IMG/VR virus record: IMGVR_UViG_3300045996_001284
Location: 1-57,928 of that record
Source of the DNA: a virus
DNA length: 57,928 bases
Strand: one strand, 5' to 3'
The position numbers and the translations under genes are program-made. The first letter of the stretch is position 1, and each line of letters starts with the position of its first letter. Under the pieces are notes generated by a model, which was not told the DNA's origin, searched no databases, and worked only from the letters and a program-made list of their open reading frames with translations. Shown piece after piece: positions 39,663-46,666 of the stretch.

Positions 39663-41161
39663 GCGACAGCCTCTGCGAACAGGGGCGCATCGCCCCGCAA
39701 CCGCTCGGCACCCATCGCGACGTAGGCGGGACTCATCTCGATGCCCACGCTGCGGCGCTGGAGACGCTCGGCCACGAGGAGCGTGGTGGAGGCCCCGGCG
39801 AACGGGTCGAGCACGGTTCCGCCGGCAGGACAGCCCGCCTTGATGCAACGCTCGGCCAGCTCGGGGGGGAAGGTTGCAAAGTGATCCGTAATTGTGGTAT
39901 CTTCCTCGCATGTACACGTGCGAGCGTTGCCATCAGCCGTTTGTCCCGAGGGATGCTTCGGCTGCTCACCAGAAGAGAAACCCTGCTCGGTTCTGCTCTC
40001 GGGACTGTGGCCGGACATGGCGCCGGAAGCAGGTTGAGGTTCACTGCCGCCAGTGTGGGCAGGTGATGCTGCGGCGACAGTCCCATGCTGCGAAGTCCCA
40101 GGAGCGAGGCCCGTTCTGCGGCTTTCGTTGCTATGCGGACTGGCAGGCGACGAACACTCGTGGAGCAGCGAACCCGAACTATCAGGCGTCCAGCCCTCGA
40201 CGAGGCTCGTCTGAATGGGAGCGGGCGCGTCTAGTGGCTCTGGATCGGGACAGGCATTGCTGCCAGGACTGCGGGCAGACTGAGAAGCGGCTTGTGGTCC
40301 ACCATATCCAGCCGTGGACGCCTCAGTCCGCCGCTCCCCATGCAGTGGGCAATCTGGTGACACTTTGCGACCGCTGCCACCGGCTGCGCCACGCAGCAGA
40401 TGAGCGCCGCTGAAAGGCTGGGTGGCGATCGTCCAGACGGAGCGGATGTTGCGGCCGGTCTGGGCGAGATGTTCGGCGGCTCGGTCGCCGAGCATCTTCA
40501 TGCCGTCGGGCCTGCCACTGTCGTAAGGGCGCTTGTTGCCAGGAGGGCTCACGCCAAGCGTTAGAGGCTCCTTCACCGCCTCCGCATCGAAGAAGTATCG
40601 CGGGCTCTTCGCGAGCAGGAACAGGTACTCATGCGCCTTGGTCGGGCGGTCGGTGACGCTCTCCGGCATCGGGTTGGGTTTCGCCCAAATGATGTCCGAG
40701 CGCAGCCACCAGCCGTCGTCTTGCAGCGCGAACGCCACGCGCCAGGGAACGCCGACGAGGTCTTTCGGCTTGAGGCCGTCCGTGGGCTTGCGCTGTCGAG
40801 CCTTACCGGCAAGCTCGGAATGCTTGCCCGTCCCGGTCCCGTATGCCGCGGCCCTACGAGCTAGGTCACCAACTCCGCAGTCATCCCGGCCGATTTTCCC
40901 GCCTGCGAAAGAGTCGCCCAGGTTCAGCCAGCACGTCCCATCCGCCCGCAGCACGCGCCGCACCTCGCGGAAGATCGCGACCAGCTTCTCGACGTACTCG
41001 CCGACCGTGGGCTCGAGGCCGAGTTGCCCGGCCACGCCGTAGTCGCGCAGGCCCCAATAGGGCGGGCTGGTGACGCAGCAGTGGACGCTGTCGGCCGGCA
41101 GCCCCACCAGCACCTCGCGGCAGTCGCCGTGCAGCAGCGTGGCCCCGCCGACCTGGATCAT
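39659..41161 (-). CDS. DNA methyltransferase (TSPPYW type) interrupted by antisense HNH gene
   Basis: A 500-residue open frame. TLLHGDCREVL and CVTSPPYWGLRDYG (motif IV) precede VLDPFAGASTTLLVA (motif I), beta-class; SPPYW favours N4-cytosine methylation. Conserved FSGAH (residues 250-254) and HFATFPPELAERCIKAGCPAGG (427 onward) are normally continuous; 172 codons between them are the reverse complement of an HNH gene. The frame is preserved because the insert is a multiple of three without stops. Activity is uncertain. It overlaps the next methyltransferase start by four bases. Confidence 0.78.
   Translation of the reverse strand: MIQVGGATLLHGDCREVLVGLPADSVHCCVTSPPYWGLRDYGVAGQLGLEPTVGEYVEKLVAIFREVRRVLRADGTCWLNLGDSFAGGKIGRDDCGVGDLARRAAAYGTGTGKHSELAGKARQRKPTDGLKPKDLVGVPWRVAFALQDDGWWLRSDIIWAKPNPMPESVTDRPTKAHEYLFLLAKSPRYFFDAEAVKEPLTLGVSPPGNKRPYDSGRPDGMKMLGDRAAEHLAQTGRNIRSVWTIATQPFSGAHLLRGAAGGSGRKVSPDCPLHGERRTEASTAGYGGPQAASQSARSPGSNACPDPEPLDAPAPIQTSLVEGWTPDSSGSLLHECSSPASPHSNESRRTGLAPGTSQHGTVAAASPAHTGGSEPQPASGAMSGHSPESRTEQGFSSGEQPKHPSGQTADGNARTCTCEEDTTITDHFATFPPELAERCIKAGCPAGGTVLDPFAGASTTLLVAERLQRRSVGIEMSPAYVAMGAERLRGDAPLFAEAVA
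39910..40413 (+). CDS. HNH endonuclease antisense within methyltransferase gene
   Basis: A 167-residue protein on the opposite strand. Two N-terminal zinc knuckles (CERCHQPF...FCSRDCGRTW and CRQCGQVM...FCGFRCYADW) precede the HNH core: WERARLVALDRDRHCCQDCGQTEKRLVVHHIQPW...GNLVTLCDRCHRLRH, with HH and N-H residues in place. ATG chosen; a TTG six codons upstream is possible. Both ends fall at the junction of the interrupted methyltransferase motif, marking a precise insertion. Confidence 0.82.
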   Translation: MYTCERCHQPFVPRDASAAHQKRNPARFCSRDCGRTWRRKQVEVHCRQCGQVMLRRQSHAAKSQERGPFCGFRCYADWQATNTRGAANPNYQASSPRRGSSEWERARLVALDRDRHCCQDCGQTEKRLVVHHIQPWTPQSAAPHAVGNLVTLCDRCHRLRHAADERR

Positions 41162-41263
41162 CCCGGAACTCATCTCTCGTATTGGGGTGGTTTCGTGATG
41201 CAGTTCTGAGACGCTGGCGTGCTTGGCCGCGTCCGCTCAGTGAGAGACTATCAAAAACGGTCG

Positions 41264-41292
41264 TTTGCGGGGTACGCGCTGCGTGCATAAGA
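41264..41292 (+). promoter_or_regulatory. Weak promoter with ACGC-GCT-GCGT operator
   Basis: TTTGCG at the -35 position, operator ACGC-GCT-GCGT at 41274-41284 in the spacer, and CATAAG/ATAAGA as a poor -10. The spacing copies the three better promoters to the right. A second operator ACGC-AAT-GCGT lies at 41321-41331 in the leader. Confidence 0.5.
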
Positions 41293-41385
41293 GGCATGCT
41301 GAAAGAGCATTAGCGGAAGCACGCAATGCGTGGCATAACCCTTCTCACGCCAGGGCAATCAAGCCCGGCGAAAGGGAGGCCCCCG

Positions 41386-41574
41386 ATGGCCACTTCTCCT
41401 TCTCTTCCCCCCCTGCGGCGCCGCCTGCGCGGCCTGCCGGCCAGCTGCCACAAGCAGCTGTGCGGAGGCTACCTCCGCGAGGCGGAGCGGCTTCAGGGCC
41501 GCAACCCGGCCCGCGAGGCCGAGCTTCTCTCCCTGGTGGAGCGGTGGCTCCCCTACGCGGAGGCGGCGCGATGA
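41386..41574 (+). CDS. Small basic protein of the second plus-strand island
   Basis: A 62-residue protein (LRRRLRGLPASCHKQLCGGYLREAERLQGRNPAREAELLSLVERWLPYAEAAR); the ATG is chosen because GGGAGG lies seven bases upstream. Helical, basic N terminus. Its stop overlaps the next ATG. Function unknown; may bind nucleic acid. Confidence 0.55.
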   Translation: MATSPSLPPLRRRLRGLPASCHKQLCGGYLREAERLQGRNPAREAELLSLVERWLPYAEAAR

Positions 41575-41786
41575 GCGCCGTTACCTTCCGCCCGGCAACG
41601 GGCGAGGGCGGCTTCGTCGAGATCGGCGTCCGTGACGCCATCTCCGGCGAGATCGTCGGCCTCATCAGCCGGCCCTGCACCGGGGCTAAATGGCTGGTGT
41701 ACGGCCGCACCGGGGTCCGGCCGGTAGCTCGGATGCGCAGCCGCAAGGCTGCCGAGGAGTTCTTCCTCAACGGGAGCGGGGCTTAG
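41571..41786 (+). CDS. Hypothetical small protein
   Basis: A 71-residue protein with a beta-rich centre (GGFVEIGVRDAISGEIVGLISRPCTGAKWLVYGRTGVRPVARMRSRKAAEEFFL). ATGA overlap with the previous gene and a terminator overlapping its stop codon. No family recognised. Confidence 0.58.
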   Translation: MSAVTFRPATGEGGFVEIGVRDAISGEIVGLISRPCTGAKWLVYGRTGVRPVARMRSRKAAEEFFLNGSGA

Positions 41787-41798
41787 GCCCCGTTTTTC
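41777..41798 (+). terminator. Rho-independent terminator
   Basis: CGGGGC-TTAG-GCCCCG followed by TTTTTCGTTT. The stop codon of the preceding gene lies within the hairpin. Confidence 0.85.
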
Positions 41799-41841
41799 GT
41801 TTGCGGGAGGCAAAAAAGTTGGCGCTCGCTGAAGAAAGCTG

Positions 41842-41869
41842 TTGACCACTAGCACGCACTGCGTATACT
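41842..41869 (+). promoter_or_regulatory. Promoter with ACGC-ACT-GCGT operator
   Basis: TTGACC, 16-base spacer, TATACT. Operator half-sites ACGC and GCGT (41854-41864) overlap spacer and -10, so bound repressor would block polymerase. The shared leader GGCATCAGCAAGGGAGAA follows. Confidence 0.78.
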
Positions 41870-41895
41870 CAGGGCATCAGCAAGGGAGAACGCAG

Positions 41896-42114
41896 ATGAC
41901 CAGCACCGAGATGCAGAGCCTTACCACCTACGAGTGCATCGGCATGGCCGACCTAGAGCCTCACATGGTCCGCGACGAGGGCTTCCGCCGGCAGGAAATC
42001 GCGATGAAGAAGCTGGCAAAGCTCCAGAAGCAGGTTGAGGCAGCGAAGAAGGCACTGGCCGAGGCCGGCATGATCGCGGCGGCTGGCATGGCCGAGATAG
42101 CGAAGGCAGCATGA
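41896..42114 (+). CDS. Small helical protein before HTH gene
   Basis: A 72-residue protein; ATG with AAGGGAG seven bases upstream. The second half is an Ala/Lys helix (RRQEIAMKKLAKLQKQVEAAKKALAEAGMIAAAGMAEIAKA), possibly a coiled coil. Stop overlaps the next ATG. It is cotranscribed with the HTH regulator. Confidence 0.58.
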   Translation: MTSTEMQSLTTYECIGMADLEPHMVRDEGFRRQEIAMKKLAKLQKQVEAAKKALAEAGMIAAAGMAEIAKAA

Positions 42115-42368
42115 AGGAGATGGTACGTGAGGCCCGGCGCTCACTGGGCCTCACCCAATCCCAAGCCGGCCACCTCTTCGGCGCCACTCTGCGTACATGG
42201 CAGGACTGGGAGAGCGGCAACCGCAAGCCGCACGGTTCGGCGCTGCTGCTGATCGAGCTGGCGTGCGAGAAGCCCGAGGTGGTGGACTGGCTGGAAGCGA
42301 AGCGGGCAAAGCAGGAGACGGCGGACGCGCTTGGCGAGCTGGCTGGAGCGGACGCAGAAAACCTCTAG
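42111..42368 (+). CDS. Helix-turn-helix regulator, candidate island repressor
   Basis: An 85-residue XRE-type protein: VREARRSLGLTQSQAGHLFGATLRTWQDWESGNRKPHGSALLLIELACEKPEVVDWLEAKRA, an HTH with the R-x-W-Q-x-W-E-x-G recognition turn. It is encoded among promoters that each carry the ACGC-N3-GCGT site and lies downstream of one of them, so it is the best candidate to bind that operator and feed back on its own transcription. This link is inference. Confidence 0.75.
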   Translation: MKEMVREARRSLGLTQSQAGHLFGATLRTWQDWESGNRKPHGSALLLIELACEKPEVVDWLEAKRAKQETADALGELAGADAENL

Positions 42369-42385
42369 CTGGCAGAAGAAAGCTG

Positions 42386-42413
42386 TTGACGGTACACGCA
42401 TCGCGTATATAAT
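42386..42413 (+). promoter_or_regulatory. Promoter with ACGC-ATC-GCGT operator
   Basis: TTGACG, 16-base spacer, TATAAT, the strongest consensus of the set. Operator ACGC-ATC-GCGT at 42396-42406. The shared AGAAAGCTG precedes the -35, and the leader GGCATCAGCAAGAGAGA follows. Confidence 0.8.
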
Positions 42414-42440
42414 CAGGGGCATCAGCAAGAGAGACAGAAG

Positions 42441-42719
42441 ATGCAGGCCACCGAGTTCCTCTACCCCGCCACCGCCGAGAAGGCGGACCTGCTCCGCTCT
42501 CTGCTCGCCACCTGCGGCGTCCAGGGCGCCCGCGTCCGTGTCATGCGCAACGGCGCTGCCCGTCTCGTCCTCCGCAACGCCAGCGACCGTGACGGCGCCC
42601 GTGACGCCCTCGTTCTCGCCGCCGCCCGCACCACCACCGGTGGCACCTTTGCCAACCCCGACAGCCGCTTTGCCTGGAACGGCCCGGTTGAGGTCTTCGT
42701 CCGCTTCGGCGCTCCGTGA
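42441..42719 (+). CDS. Hypothetical protein under operator control
   Basis: A 92-residue protein (QATEFLYPATAEKADLLRSLLATCGVQGARVRVMRNGAARLVLRNASDRDGARDALVLAAAR...FVRFGAP), alpha/beta layout like a small ACT/KH-size domain. Single-gene transcription unit with its own promoter. No family recognised. Confidence 0.6.
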   Translation: MQATEFLYPATAEKADLLRSLLATCGVQGARVRVMRNGAARLVLRNASDRDGARDALVLAAARTTTGGTFANPDSRFAWNGPVEVFVRFGAP

Positions 42720-42748
42720 AAAATTCACGGTCTGCCTAAAGAAACCCG

Positions 42749-42776
42749 TTGACGTGACACGCGCTGCGTGTAGACT
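42749..42776 (+). promoter_or_regulatory. Promoter with ACGC-GCT-GCGT operator
   Basis: TTGACG, 16-base spacer, TAGACT. The operator extends here to a six-pair palindrome ACACGC-GCT-GCGTGT (42757-42771). Leader GGCACATCAGCAAGGAAGAG follows. Confidence 0.78.
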
Positions 42777-42802
42777 GGGCACATCAGCAAGGAAGAGCGC
42801 AG

Positions 42803-43264
42803 ATGACCACCGAGACCAGCATCCGCAGCCAGCTTCGCTGCATCATCCGCGACAACGCCAGCAATCCTGAGCTGGGCCGCAAGCGGGCCATCGCCTACCT
42901 GACCAAGGGCGCCGAGGCTCCCGTCTACGCCAAGACCGAGCCCTTCCGCAGTCGCCAGGAAGCAGAGCGCGAGGCTTACCGCGTGGTGCTGGCCGAGTTC
43001 ACCGCTGAGCCGAAGCCGGCCGAGGAGACCGAGAAGCAGGCACCGGTTAGCGTCGATGAGCAGTACAGCGAGCTTCGGCAGAGCGGCATGAGCGTCAGCG
43101 AGGCCGTCTCTGCCCTGCGGAAGAATGGCTTCTCGCTGAACGAGGCAGCCGACGCATCATGGCGTGGCGAGAGCGGTAAGCCGGCGCCGAATATGAAGCG
43201 CAATGCTAGGGCCGCGTCATCCTGGTATCGCGGCCGGGAGAGAAGTGAGAGCGGTCACTACTGA
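42803..43264 (+). CDS. Hypothetical protein under operator control
   Basis: A 153-residue protein. The N-terminal half (RSQLRCIIRDNASNPELGRKRAIAYLTKGAEAPVYAKTEPFRSRQEAEREAYRVVLAEF) is helical and basic. The middle (VDEQYSELRQSGMSVSEAVSALRKNGFSLNEAADA) resembles two short helical repeats. Basic tail rich in Arg. Probably nucleic-acid binding; no family assigned. Confidence 0.58.
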   Translation: MTTETSIRSQLRCIIRDNASNPELGRKRAIAYLTKGAEAPVYAKTEPFRSRQEAEREAYRVVLAEFTAEPKPAEETEKQAPVSVDEQYSELRQSGMSVSEAVSALRKNGFSLNEAADASWRGESGKPAPNMKRNARAASSWYRGRERSESGHY

Positions 43265-43302
43265 CAGTAGCCCCACCCCACCCACACACAGGGAGAGACG
43301 AG

Positions 43303-43563
43303 ATGACGATGACCTTGGTGAAGTGCTGTACCGCAACCGGCAAAAGCGGCCCGACCATGGCCCAGCTCAAATCCGGCTTTGTTGCTCAGGTCCGGTCGCC
43401 CTTTGACAACCGCTTGCGCGCTGAACTGGCGTTGCAGGACGGCCGAGTCATCATGACCGGCTGGAAGCCAGACGGAAGAACGAGCCAGCACACCCTTTTC
43501 GCAGAGACGACCAACACCTACCGCCTGCGGGCTCATTGGCGAGGCTTCTGTATGTCCTACTAG
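43303..43563 (+). CDS. Hypothetical protein, last of the island
   Basis: An 86-residue protein (LVKCCTATGKSGPTMAQLKSGFVAQVRSPFDNRLRAELALQDGRVIMTGWKPDGRTSQHTLFAETTNTYRLRAHW), beta-rich. Purine-rich GGGAGAGACGAG precedes the ATG. Followed directly by a strong terminator. Confidence 0.55.
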   Translation: MTMTLVKCCTATGKSGPTMAQLKSGFVAQVRSPFDNRLRAELALQDGRVIMTGWKPDGRTSQHTLFAETTNTYRLRAHWRGFCMSY

Positions 43564-43584
43564 CCCCACCCCCACCCACACGAG

Positions 43585-43613
43585 CGGCCCCCTCACCGGG
43601 GCCGTTTTCGTTT
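43585..43613 (+). terminator. Rho-independent terminator ending the plus-strand island
   Basis: CGGCCCC-loop-GGGGCCG followed by TTTTCGTTT. It separates the plus-strand unit from terL, which is transcribed the other way. Confidence 0.88.
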
Positions 43614-44965
43614 CAGCCCGGCATCGGGAAGGCAAACCCAGCCGGCCCACCGCCGGCCTGCACGGGCGCGACGATCTTCGGCTCGAATCCGCCCAGCATG
43701 AGGTCCGATAGGCTCCAAACCATCGCATCGAGTCTATCCGGCGAGCCGCCGCCCTCGTACCCGCCGGGCTTCATCGAGCACATCTGGTCTTCAAGCTGCG
43801 GGAACACGCCCGCTAGCTTCACGCGGCCCTGCTCGAACAAGGCGCTTACCGGCTCCGCTCGTGCCACCTTGCCCCGGCTGGCCGTCATGACCCGCACGGG
43901 CGCGTGCTTCATGGCCGTCTGGATGGTGTGGCGGACCATGCCGCCTCCGAAGTTCGTCTCTGCCACGATGCGGTCTGCGCCCCAGCCCTGATACGCGCCA
44001 ATGACTCGGCGGCCCCACTCGCCGGGAAGCTCACGGCAGGAAACGTCCGCCAGAACGTATCCGAGCCCATCAACGCCAAGCCCAGCAACGATGATGCCCT
44101 GCTCGTCGCCAGCCTCAAGTCCCTCGTCCTTGCCGCTAGGATCGACGCCGACAACCACGCGCTGCATTTCCGGCGCTTGCGTGACGCGCGCTGCTTCCAC
44201 CATCTCCCGCGTCCAGAGGGCGCCTGGGAGGTCGCCGAGGATTTCCGCCTCAAGTTCCTGCCTTCCTAGCCGGGTGCCTTCGTAGCGGCGTTTTATCTGC
44301 TCCAGGAACGAGGGGGCAAGGTTGGCATGATTGTCGAACGTCGAGCCCCGGATTAGCCGCACATCCTTGCGGGTAGGGTCCGCGATCTGGCGGACCAGCG
44401 GGGTCGGCTTAGGCGTAGTGGTGATGATGCAGCGCGGGTCTGTGCCCAGGCGCAGCGTCATCATGAGCATGTCCCACGCTTCGGTGCGTGGCCATGCGGC
44501 TAGCTCGTCGCAGTAGGCCCGGTGAAACTGCGGGCCGCGAAGCCTCTCAAAGGCGTCGGCGGAGAAACCCTGAATAAGGCTTCCGTTTGCGAAATGAAGC
44601 TCAAAGAGTGAGCGATTGTAGGCGACATCCAGAGACCCCCCTCGGAGGCACTCAGGCGGCGTTGACGCCGTAATCCCGCTCTCACCCTCAAAGCATGTAC
44701 GCCGAAGGTCACCCGCCGTAGGCGCGACAACCGCCGTTCGCGATCCCTCGTTCTCAACAGCATACCACCACGCATCCTCGGCAAAGGCCCGGGTCTTTCC
44801 GAACCCTCTGCCAGCGAGGATAAGGCAGATGAACCAGTCGCCGCCAGGGATGATCTGCTTCGGCCTGGCCTGCTCCAGCCAGCGCGTGCGGGCGATGATA
44901 GCGGGGGCCATCCATGGCGGGAGAACGCGAAGCTGGGCGGCTAGCCGGTCGACGCCGCTGATCAT
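43613..44965 (-). CDS. terL: Terminase large subunit
   Basis: A 450-residue packaging motor. Walker A is AGRGFGKT (residues 51-58), Walker B AYCDELAAW with Asp153-Glu154, motif III IITTTPKPT. The nuclease domain has VVGVDPSGKDEG (first Asp), IVAETNFGG (Glu) and PDRLDAMVWSL (last Asp). The protein pumps DNA into the prohead through the portal and cuts concatemers. The TerS-like gene is 117 bases upstream, separated by a strong stem-loop. This compact terL type occurs with headful or cohesive-end systems; the mode cannot be told here. Confidence 0.93.
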   Translation of the reverse strand: MISGVDRLAAQLRVLPPWMAPAIIARTRWLEQARPKQIIPGGDWFICLILAGRGFGKTRAFAEDAWWYAVENEGSRTAVVAPTAGDLRRTCFEGESGITASTPPECLRGGSLDVAYNRSLFELHFANGSLIQGFSADAFERLRGPQFHRAYCDELAAWPRTEAWDMLMMTLRLGTDPRCIITTTPKPTPLVRQIADPTRKDVRLIRGSTFDNHANLAPSFLEQIKRRYEGTRLGRQELEAEILGDLPGALWTREMVEAARVTQAPEMQRVVVGVDPSGKDEGLEAGDEQGIIVAGLGVDGLGYVLADVSCRELPGEWGRRVIGAYQGWGADRIVAETNFGGGMVRHTIQTAMKHAPVRVMTASRGKVARAEPVSALFEQGRVKLAGVFPQLEDQMCSMKPGGYEGGGSPDRLDAMVWSLSDLMLGGFEPKIVAPVQAGGGPAGFAFPMPG

Positions 44966-44984
44966 GCCTAGCCGCCACAGGAAA

Positions 44985-45014
44985 CAGGCCGGACAGTTGG
45001 CGCCGTCCGGCCTG
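44985..45014 (-). other. Perfect stem-loop between terS-like gene and terL
   Basis: CAGGCCGGAC and GTCCGGCCTG form a ten-pair stem with a ten-base loop in the 117-base gap, just upstream of the terL start. May tune TerS/TerL ratio by attenuation or RNA processing, or be a packaging-related site. A second small hairpin GCCTC-gctt-GAGGC lies nearby. Confidence 0.6.
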
Positions 45015-45082
45015 CGATGTGTTGCTCACAAAACGAGTGCAGGCCGCTTCTAAGCCGCCTCGCTTTGAGGCACAAGGCTCGT

Positions 45083-45415
45083 CTAGGCACCCTCGGTCTT
45101 CTTCGTCGCGAGGTGCCGCATCAGCTCGGCTACCGACTGCATGGCCTCTCGGGCGCTGATGTCGATGGCGTGCTCGATGGCGCCACCCTCTGGGCCACTG
45201 TGCTCGACCGCCTTGCGCTTCGGGGCAACGTACTGCGCAAGCTCTGAGAACATCTTGCCCCTCAGCTCGCGGGAGCTTTCGGGATCGAGGGCCAGTTGGG
45301 CCATGCCAATTAGCGGGTCACACCCTAGAGCCGCGAGCTTCGCTTCAATGCCCTGATTGATTTTGTCTCGCGCTCCCTTGGGGCGGCCGGCGCCTGGGCG
45401 CTTGCCACCGGGCAT
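45083..45415 (-). CDS. Terminase small subunit-like protein
   Basis: A 110-residue protein with a basic N terminus (GKRPGAGRPKGARDKINQ), then a helical region (LIGMAQLALDPESSRELRGKMFSELAQYVAPKRKAVE). The GAGRPKG-x-R-x-K opening and helix-turn-helix-like first half are typical of small terminase subunits. It would recognise the packaging site. Position directly before terL supports this. Confidence 0.68.
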   Translation of the reverse strand: MPGGKRPGAGRPKGARDKINQGIEAKLAALGCDPLIGMAQLALDPESSRELRGKMFSELAQYVAPKRKAVEHSGPEGGAIEHAIDISAREAMQSVAELMRHLATKKTEGA

Positions 45416-45436
45416 TAGATTTCCTTCCGATAAAAA

Positions 45437-45754
45437 TCAGCCGGCCCTCTCAGCTTCCCGCCGCCGCTCGACCTGCTCCCGCGCCATGCGGGCGGTCGAG
45501 AACTCGATCACGCCGCCGTACTCACTGAGCCACTCACCCCCCATCTGCGCCCACCACTTGTCACCGACCGGCATGATGCGGGCGTTGAGCTTGGCGCTCG
45601 TGTAGCCGGTCTCATCCGTGCCGACCCAGGAGTCCACGGGCGGCGGGGTGACGACGGGCCAGATGCTGGCGGGGTGGGCGTAGCCCCACGGGCCGGTCAT
45701 CAGCACTTGACCCCAGAAGTGGACTGGGTAAGCGTCAAAAGCGCCTATCGCCAT
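45437..45754 (-). CDS. Hypothetical late protein before terS
   Basis: A 105-residue protein (HFWGQVLMTGPWGYAHPASIWPVVTPPPVDSWVGTDETGYTSAKLNARIMPVGDKWWAQMGGEWLSEYGG). Pro/Trp-rich, no family recognised. First gene after the candidate late promoter and terminator, so probably the first late protein. Confidence 0.52.
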   Translation of the reverse strand: MAIGAFDAYPVHFWGQVLMTGPWGYAHPASIWPVVTPPPVDSWVGTDETGYTSAKLNARIMPVGDKWWAQMGGEWLSEYGGVIEFSTARMAREQVERRREAERAG

Positions 45755-45774
45755 GGCGTGGGCTCCGGAAACGC

Positions 45775-45795
45775 AAAAACCGCCCTTGTGGCGGT
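45775..45795 (-). terminator. Rho-independent terminator just after the late promoter
   Basis: On the minus strand ACCGCC-loop-GGCGGT followed by TTTTTGCG. It lies some 30-50 bases after the expected start of the promoter upstream, like lambda tR', and before the first late gene. Confidence 0.82.
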
Positions 45796-45829
45796 CCTGT
45801 GACGCGTCTCCGCGCGTAGTGATTTGGGG

Positions 45830-45858
45830 GTGTAAAACATGCTATGGTCCCATGTCAA
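45830..45858 (-). promoter_or_regulatory. Candidate late promoter (pR'-like)
   Basis: TTGACA overlapping the stop of the 190-residue gene, 16 bases, TTTACA (or 17 bases, TTACAC). A terminator follows at once, so full late transcription would need antitermination. Confidence 0.65.
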
Positions 45859-46427
45859 GCGTATTTCTTCCCAATCGCGTCCAGCCCCCTCTTGAGCATC
45901 CCTATCGCCTCCTCGGCCGTGAGCGCCCGGCGCCGCATGGTCTCCGCCACTGCGCTGGATGGGCTTTTGTTCTCCAGCACGATCTTGCGCGTAATCATCT
46001 CCACGAAATGCCCCTGCGGCAGCGCGAGCATGGCGTCCCGGCCCTCCTGCCACCTGCGCCAGGCGACGAAGTCAACCTGCGAGGCAGCCAGCATGTCACC
46101 GCCACCACCGCCCCTCGCCTCATTGACGTTGAGACAGGATTTCATCGGAGCCAGCGAGACGGCATGGTCGGCTGCCCACTGCTCGGCCGCCTGAAGCTGG
46201 CGCAGCGTGAGCTTGCCCGCCTTGTGGAGGCGTCGCACCTGCGGACCGCGGTGCTGCGACTTGCGCGCTCGCTCCTCGAGACGCTCATCCGCCGCCGTGA
46301 TGGGATCGGTGGTTCTGGGCTTATCCTGCGCGCGCAAGATGCGTCGCACCTCCGAGCGTCCCTTGCCGGGATACATGGCGAGGGCCGATTCGACCCGGCG
46401 GCGTAGGCTGGTCGCGGGTGCCATCAA
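45855..46427 (-). CDS. Candidate late regulator (Q-like position; DUF6456-like)
   Basis: A 190-residue basic protein, helical (SLRRRVESALAMYPGKGRSEVRRILRAQ...RGPQVRRLHKAGKLTLRQLQAAEQWAADHA...ITRKIVLENKSPSSAVAETMRRRALTAEEAIGMLKRGLDAIGKKY). The LHKAGKLTLRQLQAAEQW segment resembles DUF6456-type proteins. It is the last early gene, followed by promoter and terminator, exactly where lambdoid Q antiterminators lie. A role in late gene activation is an inference. Confidence 0.6.
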   Translation of the reverse strand: MMAPATSLRRRVESALAMYPGKGRSEVRRILRAQDKPRTTDPITAADERLEERARKSQHRGPQVRRLHKAGKLTLRQLQAAEQWAADHAVSLAPMKSCLNVNEARGGGGGDMLAASQVDFVAWRRWQEGRDAMLALPQGHFVEMITRKIVLENKSPSSAVAETMRRRALTAEEAIGMLKRGLDAIGKKYA

Positions 46428-46666
46428 GCGCCGTGTCCCTCGTCTTCGGGCTTCCGGTGTTCCCCGCGCTCATACCGGCTTGCTGCCTTGCGGAGCCAAT
46501 CAGCGGCGATCTCGCCGTCGCGCGCGACATCCCCTTCGGCCTCTTCGCGATCAGCCCACTCGCGCAGGTCCCGGACGATAGCCATGCGTTCCACATTGCG
46601 ACCCGCCTCAACGCCCATCTTGCGAGTCTCCACGATGAGATTCTGGTGCTCTCGCAAGGTGCTCAT
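46424..46666 (-). CDS. Hypothetical early protein
   Basis: An 80-residue helical protein (TLREHQNLIVETRKMGVEAGRNVERMAIVRDLREWADREEAEGDVARDGEIAADWLRKAASRYERGEH). Start chosen for ATGA overlap with the upstream stop. No family recognised. Confidence 0.6.
   Translation of the reverse strand: MSTLREHQNLIVETRKMGVEAGRNVERMAIVRDLREWADREEAEGDVARDGEIAADWLRKAASRYERGEHRKPEDEGHGA

Noticed and set aside
45745-46053. A 102-residue frame crossing the late promoter region
   Set aside because: It would read through the promoter and terminator and has Gly/Arg-rich shadow composition.
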